From: Crossiella equi
Lineage (GTDB): Bacteria; Actinomycetota; Actinomycetes; Mycobacteriales; Pseudonocardiaceae
DNA length: 64,000 bases
Direction of reading: 5' to 3'
NCBI RefSeq assembly: GCF_017876755.1
Contig: NZ_JAGIOO010000001.1
Location: 5,007,786-5,071,785, forward strand
Positions 55,458 to 63,357 of this stretch are shown here, piece by piece. The notes under the pieces are model-generated. The model did not search any database and was not told where the DNA came from. It worked only from the letters and a program-made list of their open reading frames with translations. Every line of letters begins with the position of its first letter. Positions within the stretch are counted from its first letter, which is position 1. A program made the position numbers and the translations under genes.

Positions 55458-55768
55458 GCAACCTGATCCCGTTCCCCCGCCGCTCCGGTGACAACTGGTC
55501 GGTCGAGTCCGCCCTCACCACTGAGGTGGCCGCGCTGGGCGAGGACGCCACCTACGACGGGCCGGTGCCGGAGATCTCGGAGCACGGCCGGACCTACAAC
55601 CTCGTCCAGATCTCCTACCTGCTGGACCTGCCGGTGGAGGTCACCGAGCGGTACCTCCGCGAGGGCGTGATCCCGGGCGTGTGCATCGACGGGGAGTGGA
55701 CCGTCTCCCGCCGCCGCCTGCACACCTGGGTCAAGGGCCTGCCCGTCGACAACGGGGGTGAGCAGTGA
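55454..55768 (+). CDS. Small HTH-type protein between repSA and xis
   Basis: This 104-residue protein has YNLVQISYLLDLPVEVTERYLREGVIPGVCIDGEWTVSRRRLHTWVKGL, which reads as a MerR/excisionase-like winged helix in its C-terminal half, preceded by an acidic linker. The GTG start overlaps the repSA stop and its own stop overlaps the xis GTG. It may be a second recombination directionality or regulatory factor; I cannot name a family. Confidence 0.62.
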   Translation: MSNLIPFPRRSGDNWSVESALTTEVAALGEDATYDGPVPEISEHGRTYNLVQISYLLDLPVEVTERYLREGVIPGVCIDGEWTVSRRRLHTWVKGLPVDNGGEQ

Positions 55769-55986
55769 ACGCGGAGCACTACTCGGTTGAAGGGGCTGCG
55801 GACTACCTCGGCACCTCGGTGCGGTTCGTCCGGCGGCTGATCGCCGAACGGCGGATCACGTTCTACAAGCTCGGGCGGCACGTGCGGCTCAAGCACGTCG
55901 ACCTGGAGGCGTTCGTCCAGGCCGGACGGGTTGAGCCCATCTCCGCCGCCTCGGTCCGCCGCGACCTGATGCGGAGGGCTGGCTGA
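55765..55986 (+). CDS. xis: Excisionase (recombination directionality factor)
   Basis: This 73-residue protein of the MerR/HTH-17 excisionase type starts MNAEHYSVEGAADYLGTSVRFVRRLIAERRITFYKLGRHVRLKHVDLEAFV, a complete HTH plus wing, and ends in a basic tail. Its stop overlaps the int ATG (TGATG). In pSAM2-like elements the equivalent gene product turns the integrase toward excision. Confidence 0.87.
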   Translation: MNAEHYSVEGAADYLGTSVRFVRRLIAERRITFYKLGRHVRLKHVDLEAFVQAGRVEPISAASVRRDLMRRAG

Positions 55987-57281
55987 TGGCGAAGAAGAAG
56001 GGGCGCCGCCGGTTCGGCTGGGTGCGCAAGCTGCCCTCGGGCCGGTTCCAGGCGAGCTACCTCGGCCCGGACGGCAAGCGGCACAACGCGCCGGAGACTT
56101 TCCCGACCACCACCGACGCGGACCGCTGGTTGGTGCAGGTTGAGGGCAAGGTCCTCCGTCGTGAGTGGACGGACCCAGACCGCGCCAAGGTCCGGTTGGC
56201 CGACTACGCGGAGAGCTGGATCAAGGAACGTCCCGGCCTGCGCCCGCGCACCGTGCACCTGTACGAGTGGCTACTGGCCAAGTACGTGACGCCGGACCTC
56301 GGGGAGGTCCAGCTCGGGCAGCTCGACACCTCGATGGTGCGGGCGTGGCGGTCCAAGCTCCTCCGTGAGGGCGTCTCCGAGTCCATGACCGCGAAGGCGT
56401 ACCGCCTGCTGCGCGCCGTGCTCATGACGGCCGTGAAGGAGGACGAGATCATCCCGCGCAACCCCTGCCAGGTTCGCGGGGCTGGCGCGGAGAACCCCGA
56501 TGAGCGGCCGGTGCTCAACGTGGCCCAGGTCTTCGACCTCGCCGGGCGGATGGCTGAGCGGCGGTATCGGGCCTTCGTGCTCCTGGCCGCGTTCGCCACC
56601 CTCCGGTGGGGCGAGATCACCGCTCTCCGGCGGCTGGACATCGCCCCTGATGCGAGCTCGGTCCGGGTGGCCGGGGCGTTCGTGGAGCTGCCGGGCCGGG
56701 GCCTGGTCTACGGTCAGCCGAAGTCCCGGGCCGGGCTGCGGACCGTGTCCGTGCCGGAGGCCATCCGGCCAGCCGTTCTGGCCCACCTCGAAGAGTTCGT
56801 CGGTGGCCAGCCGGACGCGTGGGTCTTCACCGGCAAGCGCGGCAACCCGCTCCGCCGGGGTGACTTCAACCCGCGTACCGGGTGGAAGGCCGCTGTTGCC
56901 GCTGTGGGTGTCCCTCACCTGCGGTTTCACGACCTGCGGCACACCGGCAACACGCTGGCGGCCCGGACGAAGGTCAGCACCAAGGACCTGATGGCTCGCA
57001 TGGGGCACGACAGCCCCCGGGCCGCGCTGATCTACCAGCACGCCACCAGCGAGGCTGACCAGCAGCTCGCCGCCGGGCTCAACGAGTTGATCAGCGGTGA
57101 GCGGGTCGCCCGGAAGCCGGTCGCCGAGGTGGACCGGCTCGCGGCCTGGCAAGCCCTGAGCCCGGAGCAGCGGGCCGCCGTCCGCGAGCTCGCGCAGGCC
57201 ATGCCCGACCAGTGGGGCGGCTTGGTGCCGGATGAGGACGACGGCGACGACGCGGGCGGGGTTCTCGCCCCGGTCGGCTAA
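55986..57281 (+). CDS. int: Site-specific tyrosine integrase
   Basis: This 431-residue tyrosine recombinase integrates the element into tRNA-Gly. An N-terminal arm-binding domain (residues 1-60, basic KKKGRRRFGW), a core-binding SAM-like domain (65-160) and the catalytic domain follow. All catalytic residues are intact: Arg207 in LRWGEI, His315 and Arg318 in HDLRHTG, His341 in GHD and nucleophile Tyr350. The C-terminal 60 residues are acidic. The gene reads toward attR, ending 90 bases before the tRNA. Confidence 0.92.
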   Translation: MAKKKGRRRFGWVRKLPSGRFQASYLGPDGKRHNAPETFPTTTDADRWLVQVEGKVLRREWTDPDRAKVRLADYAESWIKERPGLRPRTVHLYEWLLAKYVTPDLGEVQLGQLDTSMVRAWRSKLLREGVSESMTAKAYRLLRAVLMTAVKEDEIIPRNPCQVRGAGAENPDERPVLNVAQVFDLAGRMAERRYRAFVLLAAFATLRWGEITALRRLDIAPDASSVRVAGAFVELPGRGLVYGQPKSRAGLRTVSVPEAIRPAVLAHLEEFVGGQPDAWVFTGKRGNPLRRGDFNPRTGWKAAVAAVGVPHLRFHDLRHTGNTLAARTKVSTKDLMARMGHDSPRAALIYQHATSEADQQLAAGLNELISGERVARKPVAEVDRLAAWQALSPEQRAAVRELAQAMPDQWGGLVPDEDDGDDAGGVLAPVG

Positions 57282-57289
57282 CCGCACGC

Positions 57290-57299
57290 GGACAGCACG
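57290..57299. other. Putative integrase arm-type site near attR
   Basis: GGACAGCACG lies nine bases after the int stop and is identical to 50816-50825 inside attL, supporting a common recognition motif at the two ends of the element. Confidence 0.4.
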
Positions 57300-57322
57300 A
57301 TGACGTGAGAACAAGATCTCAA

Positions 57323-57370
57323 GACGAAGGCCCAGGTACCGCCGGAACCGGCTTTACCTGGGCCTTCGTC
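57323..57370 (+). terminator. Hairpin terminator after int
   Basis: GACGAAGGCCCAGGTA (57323-57338) and its exact complement (57355-57370) form a 16-bp stem; the loop contains a smaller CCGG pairing. It separates the element's operon from the convergent tRNA gene. Confidence 0.8.
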
Positions 57371-57372
57371 AT

Positions 57373-57417
57373 GTGGAGCGGGTGACGGGAATCGAACCCG
57401 CCTCTACAGCTTGGGAA
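57373..57417 (+). repeat. attR: 45-bp direct repeat within the intact tRNA-Gly gene
   Basis: Identical to 50675-50719; here it continues into the 5' half of the tRNA so the gene is functional after integration. The identity ends at 57417, inside the anticodon loop region. Confidence 0.9.
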
Positions 57418-57447
57418 GCTGTCGTTCTACCAATGAACTACACCCGC
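57374..57447 (-). tRNA. tRNA-Gly (anticodon CCC)
   Basis: On the minus strand the gene starts GCGGGTGTAGTTCA and folds into a complete cloverleaf: acceptor GCGGGTG/CACCCGC, a D arm, anticodon stem ACAGC/GCTGT with loop TTCCCAA (anticodon CCC), and T arm with GGTTCGATTCC. The discriminator T and CCA are encoded. It is the target gene of the integrated element. Confidence 0.95.
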
Positions 57448-57518
57448 GTGATCTTCCGGCCCGAGCATACACGGTGACGGGGGTCGGCTGTCCAGAAGGG
57501 GCCGGTTAGGCTACCGGG

Positions 57519-58100
57519 GTGCTCCTCAGTGACAGCGATCTGCGCAAGGAGGTCGAAGCCGGTCGGCTCAACCTCGATCCGTTCGACGTCGACATGGTCC
57601 AGCCGTCCAGCATCGACGTCCGGCTCGACCGGTACTTCCGGGTGTTCGACAACACGAAGTACACCCACATCGACCCGCAGCTGCAGCAGGACGAGCTGAC
57701 CTCGCTGGTGGAGAAGGAGCAGGACGAGGCGTTCGTGCTGCACCCCGGGGAGTTCGTCCTCGGGTCGACGCTGGAGCTCGTCGGGCTGCCCGACGACCTG
57801 GCTGGGCGGCTGGAGGGCAAGTCCTCGCTGGGGCGCCTCGGGCTGCTCACGCACTCCACCGCCGGGTTCATCGACCCGGGCTTCGAGGGGCACATCACCC
57901 TGGAGCTGTCCAACGTGGCGAACCTGCCGATCACGTTGTGGCCCGGCATGAAGATCGGCCAGCTGTGCCTGTTCCGGCTCAGCTCGCCCGCCGAGAACCC
58001 GTACGGGTCGGCCGCCGTGGGCTCCCGCTACCAGGGGCAGCGCGGGCCGACGCCGTCGCGCGCCTACCTGAACTTCCACCGGGCCGACACCCGGCGCTGA
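57519..58100 (+). CDS. dcd: dCTP deaminase
   Basis: This 193-residue trimeric enzyme of dUTP/dTTP supply has the catalytic block [37 protein letters not shown] (about 104-140) with the essential Glu and Ser-Ser-x-Gly-Arg motif, and the C-terminal lid [15 protein letters not shown]. Actinobacterial homologues are bifunctional deaminase/dUTPases, which this sequence could also be. The GTG start gives the normal length. Confidence 0.93.
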   Translation: MLLSDSDLRKEVEAGRLNLDPFDVDMVQPSSIDVRLDRYFRVFDNTKYTHIDPQLQQDELTSLVEKEQDEAFVLHPGEFVLGSTLELVGLPDDLAGRLEGKSSLGRLGLLTHSTAGFIDPGFEGHITLELSNVANLPITLWPGMKIGQLCLFRLSSPAENPYGSAAVGSRYQGQRGPTPSRAYLNFHRADTRR

Positions 58101-58175
58101 CCTCGCTCCCTCGTTGGGGGGAATCTCGCGCGTAGCTGAGTGGCGGGGCTCCCGGGCCGACCGCAGGGTGCCAGT

Positions 58176-61100
58176 ATGCGGCTGCTCCGGGTCCTGCTCG
58201 CCCTGCTCCTGGCGCTCGGCGCCCTGCTGGCGGGGGTGCCTGCTCAGGCCGGGGTGGTCAACGCGTTCACGCTCAACTACGACCAGGTGGTCTACGGCGA
58301 CTTCCTGGAGGTGGGCAACGGTTCGCTGCGCTGCCCCACCGCGGCCGACCGGCCCCCGCTGTACGGCAGCGCGACCGTGGACAAGTGCGCGACCACGGCC
58401 ACCGGCGCGACGGTGACCGGGGACGGCAACTACAACGACGACTTCTACATGCTCCAGGCCGACGTCGACGGCGACGCGGCCACGTTCAACTCCAGCCGCG
58501 CCACGCTGCGCGTCCCGCCGGGTGCCACGGTCGACTTCGCCCGCCTGAACTGGGCGGGCAACACCGGCCGCTTCCCGGGGACCACCGCGCTGAGGTGCGG
58601 CGCCCGGGGCTCCGCGGCAGCCGTCGTGCCCAGCGGCGCGGCGGCCACCCCGGCGCAGCAGCCGGTCACCTTCACCGTCGGGGACAAGGCCCAGCGGGTC
58701 AGCGCGGTCGCGGTGACCGAGGACCCGGCGGGCACCTACGCGGGCTCCGGCCAGTACTACTCCGCCTACGCCGACGTGACCTCGGCCTTCGCCGGGGCGG
58801 CCACCGGCACCGACCTGACCGTCACCGCCGCCAACGTGTGGGGCGTCAGCGGGTTCGGCTGCATGGCGGGCTGGTCGCTCGTGGTGGTCTACAAGTACGC
58901 CGAGCGCGACCCGGTGCACGCGCCGAGCAAGCGCGAGGTCTTCGTCTACGACGGCCACGTCCGGCAGAACAGCAGCGACCCCGAGACCACCGTGACCGTG
59001 CGGGGTTTCCGCTCCACGGCCGCGACCACGCGCATCGGCGTCACCGCCTACGAGGGCGACCGCAACATCACCGGGGACGCGTTCAAGGTCAACCGGACCG
59101 CGATCGCCGAGCCGGGCACGCGGCGCACGGACAACTTCTTCATCTCCCTCGCGGACGGCCGGTCCGAGCCGGGGGCGGTGAACAACTGGAGCGTGGACGC
59201 GAAGTCCTTCGAGACCACGGCGATCCCGGTCGGGGCGACCAGCGCGGACCTGGCGTTCAGCACGAACGGCGACTCCTACCTGGCGCAGAACCTGGTCTTC
59301 TCGGTGGCGGTGCCCGAGCTGCAGATCGACAAGGTGGCGGACCCGGCGACCGCGCACGAGGGTGACCAGATCACCTACACGATCCGCGTGACCAACCCGA
59401 GCGGAGCGCCCGCGCGGGACGTCCGCGTCAGCGACCCCCGCTTCCCGGCGTGCGACCGCGTGTTCGGCACGCTGGCGGGCGGCCGCTCCGAGACCTACAC
59501 CTGCACCGCGCCCGCCCCGGCCGACGACGTCACCAACACCGCCAAGGTGACCGGGACGAGCAGCCTGGGCGACGCGCTGGACGGCACGTCCTCGGCGACC
59601 GTGGACGTCATCCACCCGGCCATCACCCTCACCAAGCAGGCGGACAAGCCCGCGTACCGGGTCGGGGACCAGGTCGTGTTCACCATGACCGTGACCAACT
59701 CCGGCGACGTGCCGCTGACCGCGCTGCGGGTCGAGGACCCGAAGGTGCCGGACTGCGCCCGCAACCTGCCCGGCGTGCTGGCGCCCGGCGAGCGGCGCGC
59801 GTTCACCTGCACCACGACCGCTCCGGTCCAGGACGACGTGAACTCCGCGACCGCCTCCGGGGCCGACCGGCTGGGCAAGCGGGTCACCGACGCGGCGGAG
59901 GCGCCGGTGCCGATCGTGCGGCCGGGCATCGAGCTGACCAAGACCGCGGACCCCACCACGGTGCGGGCCGGGGACGAGGTCACGTTCACGCTGACCGTGC
60001 GGAACACCGGTGACTCGCCGCTGGACCCGGTGCGGATCGAGGACAGTCGCACCCCGGCGTGCGCCCGCACGCTGCCCGGCCCGCTGGCGGCCGGGGCGAG
60101 CCAGACCCACACCTGCACCGCGCGGCTGACCGAGACCACGACCAACACCGCGACCGCGACCGGCCGGGATGGCTCCGGCCAGGACGTCACGGCCTCCGCG
60201 CAGGCCACCGTCACCGTGCTCAAGCCCGGGGTGGCCATCGAGAAGTCGGCGACGCCCCAGGTGGTGCGCGCGGGCGAGGAGGTCACCTTCACCATCCGGG
60301 TCACCAACACCGGGGACAGCGAGCTCACCGGCGTCACCGTGACCGACCCGAAGGTGCCCGCGTGCGACCGGGTGCTGGACCGGCTCGCGCCCGGCGCGTC
60401 CCGGGAGCTGTCCTGCCGGGCGCCGGTGACCGAGGACCAGGTGAACACCGCGACCGTCACCGGGACCCCGCCGGTCGGACCGCCGGTCACCGCCTCCGAC
60501 GACGCCTCCGTGGACGTGGTCCGCCCGGCCGTGGAGATCACCAAGACCGCCTCGCCGGAGACCGTGCGCGAGGGCGATGAGGTGACGTTCACCGTCGAGG
60601 TGCGCAACACCGGGGACGTACCGCTGACGCGGGTCGCCGTGGCGGACCCGGTGCTGCCCGCCTGCGCCCGCACACTGCCCGACCTCGCGCCGGGCGCGCG
60701 GGAGAGCTACTCGTGCACCTGGACCGCGGGGGCGACCGACCTGGTCAACACGGCGACGGTCACCGGCACCGACCCCACCGGGCGCCAGGTCACGGCCTCC
60801 GACGATGCCGCGGTGGACGTGGTCCACCCCGGCATCGAGGTCACCAAGACCGCGTCACCGGAGTCGGTGCGCGAGGGCGATGCGGTCACGTTCACCGTGG
60901 TGGTGAAGAACAGCGGGGACGTGCCGCTGCGGGAGGTCGTGGTGACCGACCCGGCGGCCCCGGGCTGCGCCACCACGATCGCCGAGCTGGCCGCGGGGGC
61001 CGAGCGGCGGATCTCGTGCACGGTCACCGCGGGCGCCCAGGACCTGGTGAACACCGCGTCCGCCACCGGGAAGCCGCCCGTGGGCCCGCCGGTCACCGAC

Positions 61101-63086
61101 GACGGCACGGCGACGGTCCGGGTGCTGAACCCGGGCATCAACATCACCAAGGAGGTGCGCGGCGGGCCGTTCCGCGAGGGCGACCCGGTGACGTTCACGA
61201 TCACCGTGGTCAACGCGGGTGACTCCGCGCTGACCGACGTGGTGGTGGCCGACCCGGTGGCGCCGGGCTGCGCGCGCGTATTCGACTCCCTGGCCGCCGG
61301 GGCGAGCCAGCGGTATGAGTGCACGATGGCCGCGCCCGCCGACGACGTGGTGAACACAGCGACCGTCACCGGGAAGCCGCCCGTGGGCCCGCCGGTGACC
61401 GATGCCGACGACGCGGCCGTGGACGTGGTGCACCCGGGGATCGAGGTCACCAAGACCGCCTCCCCGGACACCGTGCGGCCGGGGGATGCGGTCACGTTCA
61501 CCGTGGTGGTGCGGAACTCCGGCGACACCGAGCTGACCCGGGTCGTGGTGACCGACCCCGAGGTGCCCGCGTGCGACCGCGTCGTCGACCGCCTGGCCGC
61601 CGGGGAGGAGCTGCGCTACCAGTGCACCTGGACCGCGACCGGCGACCTGGTGAACACCGTCGCGGCGACCGGGGAACCGCCTGTCGGGCCGCCGGTGCGC
61701 GACGACGGTTCGGCGCGGGTGGACGTGCAGAACCCGGGCGTCGAGATCATCAAGGACGTGGAGGGTGGGCCGTTCCGGGCAGGTGACGCGGTGACGTTCC
61801 GGATCGCCGTGCGCAACACCGGGGACGTGCCGCTGCGCGCGGTCGAGGTGCGCGACCCGGTGGCGCCGGAGTGCGCGCGCACCTTCCCCGAGCTGGCCGT
61901 GGGCGCGCGGGAGGTCTACCCGTGCACGATGACCGCGCCTGCCGAGGACGTGGTGAACACCGCGATCGTGACCGGGAAGCCGCCGACCGGACCGGATGTG
62001 TCCGATGTGGACGATGCTCCGGTGGACGTGGTGAACCCGGGCATCACCGTCGAGAAGTCGGTCAGCCCGGCCACCGCGCGGCCCGGGGACGAGGTCACGT
62101 ACACGATCGTCGTGCGCAACGCCGGTGACGTGCCGCTGACCGACGTGCGGGTGACCGACGACCGCGAGCCGCGCTGCGGGTTCACGCTGCCGGTGCTGGC
62201 CGCCGGTGCCTCGGTGGAGCGGACCTGCGTGGTCACCGCGGCCCAGGACGTCACCAACACCGCCACCGCGACCGGTACCGACCCGACCGGGCGGCCGGTG
62301 ACCGACACCGACGACGCGGTGCTGGACGTGATCGGGCCGGGTCTGCGGGTGGTGAAGACCGGACCGGCGAAACCGCTGCTGAGCGGCCAGGAGGCCCAGT
62401 TCACCGTGGTCGTGACGAACACCGGTGACGTGCCGCTCACCGGTGTGGTGCTCAGCGACCCGGTGGCTCCCGGCTGCTCGGTGACCGTCGGGGACCTCGC
62501 GCCGGGGCAGTCGAGCCAACCGGTGCGGTGCGCGGTGACCATGCGCGAGGGCGATGTGGTGAACACGGTCCGCGCCACGGGCACCGACCCGACCGGGCGC
62601 CCGGTCACCGACACGGACACCGCGACCGCCGTGCTGGGCCGGGCGGGCATCGACCTGGTGAAGACGGCCGACCAGGAGGAGGCCGCGCCGGGCCGAACGG
62701 TGACGTGGAAATTGACCGTGCGCAACACCGGGAATGTGGATCTGGTCCCGGTGGTCGTCGACGACCCGGCTTCGTCCAAGTGCAGTCGGGCGTTCGACCG
62801 CTTGCGGGCCAATGAAACGCAGACCTGGACGTGCACGGGCATCGCGCCGAGCAGTGGGACCCTGGTGAACACCGCGACCGCGACCGGGCAGCCGGACACC
62901 GCGGAACCGAGCGGTCCGGTCACCGACACCGACTCGGCGAGCGTGCGCGTCCCAGGTCCCGGACCAGGGCCGACACCGCCGCTGGCGAAGACCGGTGCGT
63001 CCCCGGCGGTGTTCCTGTGGGCCGGCCTGGCCATGGTGCTTGTCGGCCTCGTGGCGGTCTTCGGCGCACGGCGCAGGAGGAGCTAG
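58176..63086 (+). CDS. Giant sortase-anchored surface protein with DUF11-type repeats
   Basis: This 1636-residue exported protein has a signal peptide MRLLRVLLALLLALGALL..AQA, an N-terminal domain of about 350 residues with typical surface-protein features (FTLNYDQVVYGDFLEVGN, WSLVVVYKYAERDP), then about twelve repeats of roughly 100 residues (from about residue 377), each opening with a PGIEVTKTASPETVREGDEVTF-type strand and ending NTATVTGTDP-type. The C-terminus is a proline-rich spacer, LAKTG (a class E-type sortase signal), a membrane helix and RRRRS. It is probably a wall-anchored stalk or adhesin; no sortase gene is in the window. An in-frame ATG upstream (58140) would spoil the signal peptide. 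Confidence 0.87.
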   Translation: MRLLRVLLALLLALGALLAGVPAQAGVVNAFTLNYDQVVYGDFLEVGNGSLRCPTAADRPPLYGSATVDKCATTATGATVTGDGNYNDDFYMLQADVDGDAATFNSSRATLRVPPGATVDFARLNWAGNTGRFPGTTALRCGARGSAAAVVPSGAAATPAQQPVTFTVGDKAQRVSAVAVTEDPAGTYAGSGQYYSAYADVTSAFAGAATGTDLTVTAANVWGVSGFGCMAGWSLVVVYKYAERDPVHAPSKREVFVYDGHVRQNSSDPETTVTVRGFRSTAATTRIGVTAYEGDRNITGDAFKVNRTAIAEPGTRRTDNFFISLADGRSEPGAVNNWSVDAKSFETTAIPVGATSADLAFSTNGDSYLAQNLVFSVAVPELQIDKVADPATAHEGDQITYTIRVTNPSGAPARDVRVSDPRFPACDRVFGTLAGGRSETYTCTAPAPADDVTNTAKVTGTSSLGDALDGTSSATVDVIHPAITLTKQADKPAYRVGDQVVFTMTVTNSGDVPLTALRVEDPKVPDCARNLPGVLAPGERRAFTCTTTAPVQDDVNSATASGADRLGKRVTDAAEAPVPIVRPGIELTKTADPTTVRAGDEVTFTLTVRNTGDSPLDPVRIEDSRTPACARTLPGPLAAGASQTHTCTARLTETTTNTATATGRDGSGQDVTASAQATVTVLKPGVAIEKSATPQVVRAGEEVTFTIRVTNTGDSELTGVTVTDPKVPACDRVLDRLAPGASRELSCRAPVTEDQVNTATVTGTPPVGPPVTASDDASVDVVRPAVEITKTASPETVREGDEVTFTVEVRNTGDVPLTRVAVADPVLPACARTLPDLAPGARESYSCTWTAGATDLVNTATVTGTDPTGRQVTASDDAAVDVVHPGIEVTKTASPESVREGDAVTFTVVVKNSGDVPLREVVVTDPAAPGCATTIAELAAGAERRISCTVTAGAQDLVNTASATGKPPVGPPVTDDGTATVRVLNPGINITKEVRGGPFREGDPVTFTITVVNAGDSALTDVVVADPVAPGCARVFDSLAAGASQRYECTMAAPADDVVNTATVTGKPPVGPPVTDADDAAVDVVHPGIEVTKTASPDTVRPGDAVTFTVVVRNSGDTELTRVVVTDPEVPACDRVVDRLAAGEELRYQCTWTATGDLVNTVAATGEPPVGPPVRDDGSARVDVQNPGVEIIKDVEGGPFRAGDAVTFRIAVRNTGDVPLRAVEVRDPVAPECARTFPELAVGAREVYPCTMTAPAEDVVNTAIVTGKPPTGPDVSDVDDAPVDVVNPGITVEKSVSPATARPGDEVTYTIVVRNAGDVPLTDVRVTDDREPRCGFTLPVLAAGASVERTCVVTAAQDVTNTATATGTDPTGRPVTDTDDAVLDVIGPGLRVVKTGPAKPLLSGQEAQFTVVVTNTGDVPLTGVVLSDPVAPGCSVTVGDLAPGQSSQPVRCAVTMREGDVVNTVRATGTDPTGRPVTDTDTATAVLGRAGIDLVKTADQEEAAPGRTVTWKLTVRNTGNVDLVPVVVDDPASSKCSRAFDRLRANETQTWTCTGIAPSSGTLVNTATATGQPDTAEPSGPVTDTDSASVRVPGPGPGPTPPLAKTGASPAVFLWAGLAMVLVGLVAVFGARRRRS
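59308..62940 (+). repeat. Twelve tandem DUF11-type coding repeats
   Basis: About 300-base units repeat through the surface protein. Repeats 5, 6 and 8 share nearly identical openings (ITKTASPETVREGD, VTKTASPESVREGD, VTKTASPDTVRPGD), and 7 and 9 form a second subtype with a Gly-Gly-Pro-Phe opening, an alternation that suggests duplication of larger blocks. The last two repeats are the most divergent. Confidence 0.75.
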
Positions 63087-63099
63087 GAAAAGTCTGAGT

Positions 63100-63350
63100 G
63101 CTGTGGTGCAACCCTCTCGGCCGCCTCCCCGTTGGCGTCGGCGGGAATCGCTGCCGCGGACACCACGCACACCATCCAGGGCGCGGTCACCGGGCAGCAC
63201 GCCACCGGGGGCCCGACCCGGGACTCGGACTTCACCGAGAGGGCAGGCTCGGGGAACGGGATCCGGCTGGACCGGACCTCCTCCGGGCACGTGGACGTGA
63301 TCAGCCATATCGGCATCGGCTACCGGCCGCTGGGGTGCTGGAGGGCTACG
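63100..63350 (+). pseudogene. Possible remnant of a secreted protein
   Basis: One frame reads LSAASPLASAGIAAADTTHT, like the cleavage region of a signal peptide, followed by about 50 plausible residues ending SSGHVDVISHIGIG, but no start codon or charged N-terminus precedes it and the frame then runs into the convergent transporter gene. It may be a 5'- and 3'-truncated gene. Not identified, and the reading may be chance. Confidence 0.25.
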
Positions 63351-63357
63351 CCCCCGG

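Larger units (their letters stand above)
50675..57417 (+). mobile_element. AICE-type integrative element in tRNA-Gly, with an internal CRISPR array
   Basis: A 45-bp direct repeat (50675-50719 and 57373-57417) corresponding to the 3' part of tRNA-Gly(CCC) bounds a 6.7-kb segment. It carries, from left, a putative integrase arm region, a CRISPR array, two large hairpins, gntR (minus), two paralogous unknown genes, repSA, an HTH gene, xis and int (plus). The repSA-xis-int order at one end is that of pSAM2-like actinomycete integrative and conjugative elements. No TraB/FtsK-type transfer gene, Spd gene or nudix gene is visible, so it is either a degenerate or a minimal element mobilised by others. 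The intact tRNA lies at the right end next to int. Confidence 0.87.
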
